A stretch of 64,000 nt of DNA from Microbacterium binotii (GTDB lineage Bacteria; Actinomycetota; Actinomycetes; Actinomycetales; Microbacteriaceae). A model generated the notes under the pieces. The model was not told the origin of the DNA. It searched no databases and saw nothing but the letters and a program-made list of their open reading frames with translations. Location: contig NZ_CP090347.1 in the NCBI RefSeq assembly GCF_021398715.1, forward strand, positions 2,108,001 to 2,172,000, written 5' to 3'. The position numbers and the translations under genes were made by a program. Every line of letters begins with the position of its first letter. The stretch's first letter is position 1. Shown here one piece after another: positions 20,966 through 30,569 of the stretch.

Positions 20966-22426
20966 TCAGCGGCCGCGCCCACGCCCGCGCAGCAGCAGCG
21001 GCGGCGCGAGGAGGGCCACGACCACGAGCACCACCGCGACGAGCATCCCCGTCTGCGAAGGACCCCAGCTCTCGGAGGCGATTGTGAAGGGCGATGAGAC
21101 CGCCGTTCCCGCGGCTCCGGAACCCGAGACCAGGTTGCCGTTCGCGTCGTAGACCGCATCCGACGCGGCGCCTGCGGCGGCGGCTCCTCCGGTCGACGCA
21201 GCGGCGGCGGCAGCAGCACCGGACGCGCCACCGCCGTCGGTGCCCGCCGCCGGCGGTGTGCCCTCTCCTGCGCCCGCATTGCTGCAGGAATCCGCGTTGT
21301 AGGGCCCGACGTTCGACCCCGGGATGCGGGAGATCTGGTCGAACGCGGCCTTCACGAGGTTGTTCGGCAACGGTGAGTACCCCAGAGCACCCGCCTGCTT
21401 CTGGCCCTCGCACACGATGTACTTGACGAATGCTCCGAGCGTGTAGCCCTTGCGTTCGGTGAAGATCCCGCCGACCTGGGTCGGCACGATCATGTAGGAG
21501 TAGCTCGAGAGCGGATACGCCGAGGGGTCGGCGTTGTTGTAGACGCCGTCGAGGATCTGCGTCAGGTAGTCCGGCGAGGACTGGTCCTCGTTGATCCGCG
21601 CCTCGCGCAGAGCGATCTCGACGTTCGCCGCGGTCGGCTCGACGTAGTTGCCCGCGACGTTCTTGAGCTTCACGACCGGAAAACCGGACTTCATGGCATA
21701 GGAGTACTCCACGTAGGTGATGGAACCTTCCCCGTTGGTGGGGTTGGCCACGTACCCGGAGACGCCGAGCGATCCGCTCTGTGCCTTGAAGTTGAACGAC
21801 GGCGGGAACTGCGAGGTCATGCCCGTTCCCCAGATCTGCGGGTATTGGGTCGACATCCACTTCGTGAACTGCGCCGTCGAGCCCGATCCGTCGGAGCGGA
21901 CGACGGGCGTGATCGAGCGGTCGGGCAGGACCAGGCGAGGATTCTCCGACTGGATGGCGGGATCGTTCCAGCGGGTGATCTGACCCGTGAAGATCTTCGC
22001 GACGAGGTCGCCGGGAAGCTGCAGGTCGGTGACGAGCTTGCCGCCGATCTTCAGGTTGTACATGAGGGACGTGCCACCGGCCACGATGGGCAGGTACGCG
22101 TAGGGCCGCGTGGACACCTCAGCGGGAGAACCGTCCTCCGGGCTCGCCTGGAAGGGGATCTCACTGACCGCGAAGTCGACCGTCTCGCGGATGAAGTCGT
22201 TGCGCCCCGCCGAGGAGCCGGTGCCGTTGAAGCTGATCGTCATGCCGTAGTTGTTGGCGACGTTGCGGCGCCACTGATCCAGGGCGTTCTGCGACCACGT
22301 GGAACCGGAACCGGAGATGGCGACGTACGTGTCGGCGCGTGCGGCCGATGTGCCGCCGAGTGCGGCGGTGCCGACGATGAGGGCGGCGAGGGCGGTGTGC
22401 AGGACACGGCGGTGGGGGCGGTTCAC
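20966..22426 (-). CDS. pstS: Phosphate-binding protein PstS, C-terminally membrane-anchored
   Basis: 486 residues. Signal peptide 1-31. Ligand-binding motifs of PstS are clear: GSGSTW (39-44), GTGSSAGRNDF (68-78), VDFAVSEIPF (83-92) and RSDGSGSTAQF (177-187). Glu89 stands where E. coli PstS has Asp56, which accepts a hydrogen bond from phosphate. No lipobox is present. Instead an Ala/Gly-rich linker (about 395-450) leads to a C-terminal helix (GMLVAVVLVVVALLAPPLLL) and an RGRGRGR tail. The GTG start overlaps the pstA TGA (GTGA). It delivers ligand to PstCA. The unusual anchor is shared with the 827-residue neighbour. Confidence 0.88.
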   Translation of the reverse strand: MNRPHRRVLHTALAALIVGTAALGGTSAARADTYVAISGSGSTWSQNALDQWRRNVANNYGMTISFNGTGSSAGRNDFIRETVDFAVSEIPFQASPEDGSPAEVSTRPYAYLPIVAGGTSLMYNLKIGGKLVTDLQLPGDLVAKIFTGQITRWNDPAIQSENPRLVLPDRSITPVVRSDGSGSTAQFTKWMSTQYPQIWGTGMTSQFPPSFNFKAQSGSLGVSGYVANPTNGEGSITYVEYSYAMKSGFPVVKLKNVAGNYVEPTAANVEIALREARINEDQSSPDYLTQILDGVYNNADPSAYPLSSYSYMIVPTQVGGIFTERKGYTLGAFVKYIVCEGQKQAGALGYSPLPNNLVKAAFDQISRIPGSNVGPYNADSCSNAGAGEGTPPAAGTDGGGASGAAAAAAASTGGAAAAGAASDAVYDANGNLVSGSGAAGTAVSSPFTIASESWGPSQTGMLVAVVLVVVALLAPPLLLRGRGRGR

Positions 22427-23697
22427 GGGTTCTCCTGGGAACGGGTGGAGAGCGCCGGGGCGGCGGCCTCGAAGAGAGCGGGGCGACGGGTGATACGCAT
22501 GAGGTCCTCACGCGAACGGCGCGCCGCACGATGGCGCTGCCCCTCGGAGAGCACACCCGCGCCTCGACCGCCGATCAGCCGCGCGATGACGAACAGGCTG
22601 AGCACGAGGAGGATGAGCACCGCCGCCGTACCGAACCCGCGCGCCACCATGTTCGGCTCGGGTGACTGCACGAAGGTGAACACCTGGAGCGGGAGGGAGA
22701 TCATCGGCCCCGAGAACGGATCGGTGTTCATCTGGGCCGTGACCCCCGACGTGAGCAGCACGGGCGAGGTCTCACCGATCCCCCGCGCCGTGCCGAGGAT
22801 GACGGCGGTCGCGAGCCCGGAACGCGAGGTGGGCAGAACGACCCGCCACACCGTTCGCCACCGGGACGACCCGAGAGCGTAGGAGGCTTCACGAAGCTGA
22901 TGTGGCACGAGCCGCAGCACGACGTCGGCGGAACGGATCACGATCGGGAGCATCATCACGGTGATCGCGATGGATGCGGCGAAACCGGAGCGCTCCTTGG
23001 TGATCAGGGTGATGATCGCCGCGTAGACGAACAGACCCGCCACGATCGAGGGCAGAGCGGTCATCGCGTCCGAGACGGTGCGGACGAAGCGGGCGAAACG
23101 ACCGCCGATCTCGTTGAGGAAGACCGCCGTCGTGATGCCCAGCGGAACCGTGATGGCCAGCGCGATGCCGATCTGGATCAGTGTTCCGACCACCGCGTGG
23201 GAGATGCCGCCGACCGACAGCGGATCGAGGGGTCCGGCGAAGCGCATGGTCTCCACGAAGAAGGAGAGGTTCGACAGCGCCGGCACCCCACGAGCGAGCG
23301 TGTACACCGCCACGAACACGAGAGCCGCGAGCACGATCAGGCCCGCGCTGTAGAGGAGGACGGTGACCACCCGGTTGACGACGGCCAGCCGGTCGGCGGT
23401 GAGCGAGACCAGAGCCGCGTAGGTGGCGATGAACACCACGAACGCCACCGCCACCCACCCCACGGGGCCTGTCAGGGGTGCGATCCATCCGAACAGCAAC
23501 GTCGCCACCGATACACCCGCCAGCATCGCGCCGACGAGGTCGTAGCCGTCCGAGAGCGAGGCCCGGCCCGGCCGGCGTCGCTCCGGTCTCGCCTGATCCG
23601 ACTGTTCGACCGGCACACGGGTCCGCGGTTCGCCCGCGGACCGCGTGGACGGATCCGCTGCGTCCCGGGAGGGGGCCGCGTCATCGATCAGGGTCAT
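22423..23697 (-). CDS. pstA: Phosphate ABC transporter permease PstA
   Basis: 424 residues. A charged cytoplasmic N-tail (1-60) and two extra membrane helices precede the permease core. The core includes GIGETSPVLLTSG, the PstA hallmark, and the coupling loop REASYALGSSRWRTVWRVVLP. With PstC it forms the inner-membrane channel. ATG overlaps the pstC stop (TGATG). The C-terminal tail (QRHRAARRSREDL) is basic and cytoplasmic. Confidence 0.93.
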   Translation of the reverse strand: MTLIDDAAPSRDAADPSTRSAGEPRTRVPVEQSDQARPERRRPGRASLSDGYDLVGAMLAGVSVATLLFGWIAPLTGPVGWVAVAFVVFIATYAALVSLTADRLAVVNRVVTVLLYSAGLIVLAALVFVAVYTLARGVPALSNLSFFVETMRFAGPLDPLSVGGISHAVVGTLIQIGIALAITVPLGITTAVFLNEIGGRFARFVRTVSDAMTALPSIVAGLFVYAAIITLITKERSGFAASIAITVMMLPIVIRSADVVLRLVPHQLREASYALGSSRWRTVWRVVLPTSRSGLATAVILGTARGIGETSPVLLTSGVTAQMNTDPFSGPMISLPLQVFTFVQSPEPNMVARGFGTAAVLILLVLSLFVIARLIGGRGAGVLSEGQRHRAARRSREDLMRITRRPALFEAAAPALSTRSQENP

Positions 23698-24722
23698 CAG
23701 GTGCTCTCCGCTCCGGAACGGGACCGCGCAACGATCGAGGACGCCGTGAAGTTGATCACGAGCGTGATCAGGAACAGCGCGAGACCGGCCGCCATGAGAG
23801 CCGAGAGCCCGAACTCGCTCGACTCGCCGTACCGCAGCGCGATGAGCGCCGAGACCGAGTTCGACCCGGTCTTCAGGACCTCCCAGTTGATCGTGAAGAT
23901 GGGAGAGATGATCATGTACACGGCGATGGTCTCGCCGAGCGCGCGACCGAGGCCCAGCATCATCCCGCCGATGATGCCGCCGCGGCCGAAGGGCAGCACG
24001 ACGGTGCGGATCATTCCCCAGCGCGTCGATCCCAGCGCGAGCGCTCCTTCGCGTTCTCCGATCGGGGCCTGCGAGAAGGCTTCGCGCATGATCGAGGTCT
24101 GCGTCGGCAGAACCATGAGCGCCACGACCATGCCCGCGATGAACGCCGACGAGGTGTAGGCACTGGCCTCCGTCAGACGTTGCCCATCCTCGGTCACCGC
24201 GAAGACGGGGATCCAGCCGAAGTAGGTGGAGATCCACTGCGCGACGGGGACGGCGTTCTCCTGCAGGAACTGCACGCCCCACAGACCGAAGACGACGCTC
24301 GGGACCGCAGCCATCAGGTCGACGATCGTCACCATGGCCCGCTTGACACCACCGGGCAGCGCCTCGCTGATCAACAGCGCCGTGCCCAGCGCCAGCGGGA
24401 ACGAGAAGGCCAGCGCCACGACCGCGATCGTGATCGTGCCGAACAACACGGCCGCGATGCCAAAAGAGCCCGCGACGCCTTCCTGCGGTTCCCAGCGCTG
24501 GGTCCACAGGAAGGAGAAGCCCGAAGTGCTGAGGGCCTGCCCGCCGCGTGCGGTGAGGAACACCCCCACAGCGAGCATGATCGCGACCGTCGTTCCGCCG
24601 GCGGCGTAGGCGACGGTGCGGAACACCCGGTCGCCCAGGACCGGTCGCGACCGCAGTGACCGCCGCGGCGCGGTCGAGGTGCTCGCGCTCGGCGCGATGA
24701 CCTCCGTGATGGCGTCGCTCAA
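23697..24722 (-). CDS. pstC: Phosphate ABC transporter permease PstC
   Basis: 341 residues. Six membrane helices with the coupling loop REGALALGSTRWGMIRTVVLP and GLGRALGETIAVYMI, both typical of PstC. The start is the TTG at 24722, because GGAGG lies 6 bases upstream and no ATG or GTG fits; translation upstream of it reads out of character. The N-terminal tail contains AITEVIA, echoing the TEVV motifs of PstB. First transporter gene of the series, 133 bases after the kinase gene. Confidence 0.9.
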   Translation of the reverse strand: MSDAITEVIAPSASTSTAPRRSLRSRPVLGDRVFRTVAYAAGGTTVAIMLAVGVFLTARGGQALSTSGFSFLWTQRWEPQEGVAGSFGIAAVLFGTITIAVVALAFSFPLALGTALLISEALPGGVKRAMVTIVDLMAAVPSVVFGLWGVQFLQENAVPVAQWISTYFGWIPVFAVTEDGQRLTEASAYTSSAFIAGMVVALMVLPTQTSIMREAFSQAPIGEREGALALGSTRWGMIRTVVLPFGRGGIIGGMMLGLGRALGETIAVYMIISPIFTINWEVLKTGSNSVSALIALRYGESSEFGLSALMAAGLALFLITLVINFTASSIVARSRSGAEST

Positions 24723-24749
24723 CTGTTCCTCCGTCTTTCGGGCAGGCGG

Positions 24750-24765
24750 AGCCCTCCCCAGGGCT
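24750..24765 (-). other. Small hairpin in the pstC 5' spacer
   Basis: AGCCCT-CCCC-AGGGCT, a perfect 6-bp stem with a 4-base loop, lies between the kinase stop and the pstC ribosome site. No T run follows, so it is not a classic terminator; it could attenuate read-through from the kinase gene. No convincing PhoP box (paired GTTCACC) was found in this spacer. Confidence 0.35.
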
Positions 24766-24855
24766 TGGCCGTCAGCATCCCGCCGCCGGATGAATGCCGG
24801 ATGCTGCGAACATGTCCTGCGGGTGACGTGCTCCGGTGCCGCGGGTGCCGCCGGT

Positions 24856-26499
24856 TCATGGGAGGGGCGGGGCGGGGGTGGGCGACGTCGACGGCGATGG
24901 CGTCGGCGTGGGTGTCGGCACCGGCGTCGAGGAAGGCTCGGGGCGCGCTGCGAGGAGCGTGACGGAGGAGCCGAACGGCACCAGTTCGCCCGCTGCCGGC
25001 CAGATCGCGAGAGCGAGACCCGCGGCCCCTCGGCCGCTGTACTCCGTGATCGGCTGGAAACCGGCTGCGACCACCGCCGACTGCGCATCGACGAGCGTCA
25101 TCCCCGTCACGGACGGCACCGTGTTGTTGCCCGTCGCCACCCGTAGCGAGACGGACGAACCGAGCTCGCCCGCAGATCCTTCCGCCGGCTCGGCGCCGAG
25201 CACGACGTCGGCCGCTGCGGCGGCATCGACGCGGACGAGATCTCCGACCCGCAGCCCCGCACTCTCGAGGACGCGGGCGGCGTCGGTCAGAGTGAGCCCG
25301 ACGAGCTGAGGTACGAGAACCGTCGTCGGCGGAGGCGACGTCGTCTCGGTCGCTGTGGGCTCCGGGCTGGCGAGGGCGACAGCGGTCGGGGCTGGGCGCG
25401 AGGGAGCCGCGGAGGGAGCCGAGCCCGCCGCTGCCGAGACGGCGATCACGGCGACCACGCACGATGTGGCTGCGACTGCCGCGGTCCACAACGGCCACCG
25501 TCCCCGCATCGGCGTGGAAACCGGCTGCGCTGCGGCGCGGGCGTGCACCGCGACTGTCCCGTCCGTGGATGCGGGCACCACCGTGCGGTAGTGGCGGGTG
25601 GGTGCGGTCACCGCGTCGGAGACCTCGGCGACCGGAGGGGAAGCGAGAGCCGCCCGCATCCGTTCGGCATCCGGATAGCGATCGGCGGGATCCTTGAGCA
25701 TCGCCGTCGCCACGACGCGGTCGAGGGCCCGCGGGACCCCCCGTCGACGAGCGGATGGCAGCGGCGGGGGCGCAGCCAGGTGCGCACGGGCGATCGCTGC
25801 CGCATCACCGGCGTAGGGCGGACGGGCGGTGAGCATGAAGAACAGGACGGCCCCGACCTGGTAGAGATCGCTCGCCTCCGTCACCGGCGCTCCCCCCAGT
25901 TGCTCCGGCGAGGCATACGCGACGCTCGCCACCACGCCCTCCGCCGCGCCCTCGGCCCCCGACAGGAGGGCGTCGGCGCCGACGGTGGGTCGCCCCGGCA
26001 CGTCGGCGAGACCGAAGTCCAGCAGCGTGACGCTCCGGCCGAAGTCGGCATCCGACGCATCCGGCTCGATCATGATGTTCGCCGGTGTGACATCGCGATG
26101 CACCACCGACTGCGCGTGGGCGGCGCTCAAGGCGGCGAGGACGCGGTCCGCGACGTCCCGGGCTCGGGAGGGCTCCAGCGGCCCCCTCTCGCGGACGTGG
26201 TCGCTGAGGGTGACCCCCTGAGCGAGCTCCATGGCGATCCACACCGCCGTGGCCCCATCGTCCGCGACGCCCGCGTCCAGAACCCTGGCGATGTTCTCGT
26301 GGTCGACGGCCCGAGCGGCGTGCACCTCCTCGAAGAAGGCCTCCCAGCGCGCGGGGTCTTCTGCCAGGTGCGGATGAAGGAGCTTGAGTGCGACCCTCTC
26401 GCCGGTGCGGGTGTCGTCGGCGGCGAAGACCGAGGCCGTTCCGCCGCTCCCCAAGAGCGAACGCAGCCGGAAGCGCCCCGCCAGGAGCATGTCGCTCAC
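24856..26499 (-). CDS. Transmembrane Ser/Thr protein kinase with PASTA domains
   Basis: 547 residues. Kinase domain about 8-290 with a glycine loop LGSGGTASV (16-24), Lys39 in VALKLL, catalytic HRDVTPAN (134-141) and DFG (161-163), all intact. One membrane helix (about 336-357), a Pro/Thr linker, then two PASTA domains (about 396-465 and 467-532) beginning VPQLVGLTLTDA and VPSVTGMTLVDA, and a Pro/Ser/Thr tail. PASTA domains of PknB-type kinases sense muropeptides or lipid II. GTG start overlaps the upstream TGA (GTGA). Two PASTA repeats and no cell-division neighbours argue against it being the main PknB. Its position upstream of pstC suggests, but does not prove, a role in controlling this cluster. 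Confidence 0.88.
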   Translation of the reverse strand: MSDMLLAGRFRLRSLLGSGGTASVFAADDTRTGERVALKLLHPHLAEDPARWEAFFEEVHAARAVDHENIARVLDAGVADDGATAVWIAMELAQGVTLSDHVRERGPLEPSRARDVADRVLAALSAAHAQSVVHRDVTPANIMIEPDASDADFGRSVTLLDFGLADVPGRPTVGADALLSGAEGAAEGVVASVAYASPEQLGGAPVTEASDLYQVGAVLFFMLTARPPYAGDAAAIARAHLAAPPPLPSARRRGVPRALDRVVATAMLKDPADRYPDAERMRAALASPPVAEVSDAVTAPTRHYRTVVPASTDGTVAVHARAAAQPVSTPMRGRWPLWTAAVAATSCVVAVIAVSAAAGSAPSAAPSRPAPTAVALASPEPTATETTSPPPTTVLVPQLVGLTLTDAARVLESAGLRVGDLVRVDAAAAADVVLGAEPAEGSAGELGSSVSLRVATGNNTVPSVTGMTLVDAQSAVVAAGFQPITEYSGRGAAGLALAIWPAAGELVPFGSSVTLLAARPEPSSTPVPTPTPTPSPSTSPTPAPPLP

Positions 26500-26960
26500 C
26501 GCGCGAGCTCGGAGGACGAGTCGGACCGGGACTCCTCCTGCATCGCCACGAGCAGCCGCACCGCGAGTGCACCGGCGTTGCGCGCGACGGAGCGGTTCTC
26601 GTAGCGGCGGGCGCCGATCATGATGATCTCCTCGTCGAGGACGACGAACCATCCGGTGGTACGCAGGCCCGGCTCCGGGTCGGAGCGGACGTTGAGCCGG
26701 TGGGCGACACCGATGAGCCGGGCGACGTCGGCGCGCGCCGCCGCCTCGGATGCGGCCAACTGGGCGCTGCGTCCCAGCTCACGGTGATTCTCGGTCAGAA
26801 GACGCCAGCCGACCACCGTCCCGGCGACGGGGGCCGCAGCATCCGTGACGCGGACGCTGTCGCCGTGCATGGCCAGCACATCGGCGACGGCACGCAACCA
26901 GTCGACCGCGGAGCGGTGCGACCGCTCCGGAAACCGCGCGTAAAGGAAGTGCGCAGGCAT
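26496..26960 (-). CDS. Small conserved-looking protein of unknown function
   Basis: 154 residues, no signal peptide or membrane helix. I do not recognise the family. It has an alternating alpha/beta appearance: AVDWLRAVADVLAMHGDSVRV, GWRLLTENHRELGRSAQ and GWFVVLDEEIIMIGARRYENRSVARN. The start MPAHFLY is supported by AAGGAGA 6 bases upstream. The end overlaps the kinase start by 4 bases, so it is translationally coupled to the kinase and may be its partner. Confidence 0.6.
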   Translation of the reverse strand: MPAHFLYARFPERSHRSAVDWLRAVADVLAMHGDSVRVTDAAAPVAGTVVGWRLLTENHRELGRSAQLAASEAAARADVARLIGVAHRLNVRSDPEPGLRTTGWFVVLDEEIIMIGARRYENRSVARNAGALAVRLLVAMQEESRSDSSSELAR

Positions 26961-27101
26961 CGTCTCTCCTTCGAAGCGCACCTGAGCAGAGGGGCGCGTC
27001 CGAAGCGTGGCGGGCGCAGGTCGACGCGCGCCGTCCTGGAGGTGAACGGCGGAGGTCGGGCGGGCGAGGCGTGGGTTACCGGGGCGAGTGCCCGGTCACC
27101 C

Positions 27102-28541
<1,440 letters not shown>

Positions 28542-29630
28542 CTACCGAGCACGCTCGGCGGCCGTGCGCACGCTCCGGCGCGCGACCCAGGCGAAAAGCC
28601 GTTCGAGCGGGCCCCGCCCCATCGTCAGCGCCCACACCGTGCACCCGACCACGACCACGATCGTCAACGGCCAGAACGGCTCGAGCTCCCGGAACTCCCA
28701 GAGCGCCCCGGTCTCGCCGAGTGCGAGCAGAGCCCACACCGCCCAGATGAGCAACTGCGCGGTGTACGCCGTCAACGGCATCGACCCGGTCGCGCGCAGC
28801 GGCAGCAGCAACCACGTCACGGGAGTGCGTGCGATGAGCAGGCATCCTCCCAGGACCGCGACCGCGGTCGCCGCGCCGCCGACGACCTCGGGCAGGCCAC
28901 CCGAGTGCGGGTGCGTGCTCAGCGCGATGCCCCAGTAGTCGGACGCGACGGTCACGGGCGCCGCGAGGCCGCCCGCGCCGTAGGCGAACAGGGCGGTCCC
29001 GATCCCCATCACGACGAGGATCGCCGCGATGCGCGCATCGCGCAGGTCGGTGCGGCCGAGCGCGAGACCGAGAACGAGGAATCCGATCCACAGCGGGAAT
29101 GGGTAGGCCCAGCCGATGACGAGCGCGACACTCTCCCCCGCCGCGGTGTCCCAGAAAGGCAGAAGCCCGAGCGCCGCCTGAACCAACGGCATGACGAGCA
29201 GAAGGGCCGCAGCCACCGCGAACAGGATGCCTGCGGGGAGCCGCAGGAGCGGCAGTGCCAGCAGGAACAGGACGGCGTAGGCCGGCAGGATCACGTAGAC
29301 GGGCACGCCCGTGAGGATCAGCAGGATGCCGAGCACCCAGATGAGGCCCGCTCGCACGAGCAGGCGACCACGCGCCACGCGCAACCGCTCCCCCGTGACG
29401 GGCGAGATTCCTCCCGTGGTCAGGGCGACGGACACCCCCGCGAGAACGGCGAACAGGATCGACGATCGTCCGTTCACGATGTCGAGCCACGTCTGCGGGC
29501 GCGTCAGCTCGAAGGGCTCCTCGATCGTCAGCAGGTGAGCGGCGAGCATCCCGATGACCGCGAGGCCGCGGGCGAGATCGATCCCGCCCAGACGGTCAGG
29601 TCCGATCAGTCGCGCCAGTGCCCGCCTCAT
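28542..29630 (-). CDS. Multi-pass membrane protein, DUF418/DUF1624 acyltransferase-like
   Basis: 362 residues with about ten membrane helices. The N-terminus RLGGIDLARGLAVIGMLAAH is the shared signature of YeiB/heparan N-acetyltransferase-like proteins, and the C-terminal GSMPLTAYTAQLLIWA matches the DUF418 end. A conserved-type STHPHSGG loop lies near residue 240. Such proteins are thought to move acyl groups across the membrane, but the substrate is unknown. It sits between argF and argH on the same strand with 15- and 9-base gaps, so it is co-transcribed without an obvious arginine role. Confidence 0.75.
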   Translation of the reverse strand: MRRALARLIGPDRLGGIDLARGLAVIGMLAAHLLTIEEPFELTRPQTWLDIVNGRSSILFAVLAGVSVALTTGGISPVTGERLRVARGRLLVRAGLIWVLGILLILTGVPVYVILPAYAVLFLLALPLLRLPAGILFAVAAALLLVMPLVQAALGLLPFWDTAAGESVALVIGWAYPFPLWIGFLVLGLALGRTDLRDARIAAILVVMGIGTALFAYGAGGLAAPVTVASDYWGIALSTHPHSGGLPEVVGGAATAVAVLGGCLLIARTPVTWLLLPLRATGSMPLTAYTAQLLIWAVWALLALGETGALWEFRELEPFWPLTIVVVVGCTVWALTMGRGPLERLFAWVARRSVRTAAERAR

Positions 29631-29645
29631 TCCCGCGGGTTCCGA

Positions 29646-30569
29646 TCAGCTCTGGCGCAGCAGCCAGACAAGCAGTGCCTTCTGGGCGTGCAGACGATTC
29701 TCGGCTTCGTCCCACACGACGCTCTGCGGCCCGTCGATCACGGCGGCATCGACCTCGTAGCCGCGGTCGGCCGGCAGGCAGTGGATGAAGATCGCACCGG
29801 GATCGGCGAGGGCCATCGTCTCCTCGGTCACCTTGTAGGCGCCGAGGTCGCGAAGCCGCGCGAGCTTCTCCTCCTCCTTGCCCATCGACACCCACGTGTC
29901 GGTGACGACGATGTCGGCACCGGCCGCGGCTTCCAGGGGATCCGTGAGCAGGGTGAGCGACCCCCCGGTCTCGGCGGCGCGGCGGTCGGCGTCGGCCACG
30001 ACGTCCTCGCGGGGCGCGTAGGACTCGGGAGACGCGACGCGCACGTGCATCCCGGCGGTGACACCCGCCAACGCGTACGAATGCGCCATGTTCGAGCGGC
30101 CGTCGCCGAAGAACGCGAGGGTCAGGCCCTTGAGCTCGCCCTTGTGTTCGCGGATCGTCAGCAGATCGGCGAGCAGCTGGCAGGGGTGGAAGTCGTCGCT
30201 CAGCGCGTTGACGACGGGCACACGGGTGCCGCGCGCCATCTCCTCGAGTCCCGCCTGCGCGTAGGTGCGCCAGACGATCGCCGCCACCTGACGCTCGAGG
30301 ACGCGCGCCGTGTCGGAGGGGGTCTCCTTGCCTCCGAGCTGACTGTTGGCGGTCGAGATGATCAGCGGAGAGCCGCCGAGGTCGGCGATGCCGACAGCGA
30401 ACGAGACACGCGTGCGCGTGGAGGACTTGTCGAAGATCACCGCGACGGTCTGGGGACCTGCGAGCGGCTTCGCCGCCCAGCGGTCCGCTTTCAACTCGAG
30501 CGCCAGGTCGAGGATCTCTCCCTGCTCGGCGCTGGTCAGGTCGTCGTCGCGCAGCAGGTGACGGGTCAT
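29646..30569 (-). CDS. argF: Ornithine carbamoyltransferase
   Basis: 307 residues. Makes citrulline from ornithine and carbamoyl phosphate. Carbamoyl-phosphate loop SSTRTR (49-54), FHPCQ (active site) and HCLPADRG near the C-terminus (the HCLP ornithine motif) are all intact. The ATG overlaps the argD stop (ATGA). Confidence 0.96.
   Translation of the reverse strand: MTRHLLRDDDLTSAEQGEILDLALELKADRWAAKPLAGPQTVAVIFDKSSTRTRVSFAVGIADLGGSPLIISTANSQLGGKETPSDTARVLERQVAAIVWRTYAQAGLEEMARGTRVPVVNALSDDFHPCQLLADLLTIREHKGELKGLTLAFFGDGRSNMAHSYALAGVTAGMHVRVASPESYAPREDVVADADRRAAETGGSLTLLTDPLEAAAGADIVVTDTWVSMGKEEEKLARLRDLGAYKVTEETMALADPGAIFIHCLPADRGYEVDAAVIDGPQSVVWDEAENRLHAQKALLVWLLRQS

Noticed and set aside
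24723..24855. PhoP box in front of pstC
   Set aside because: GTTCGCA and ATTCATC resemble half-sites but are 16 bases apart instead of 11, so a phosphate-regulon box is not supported.
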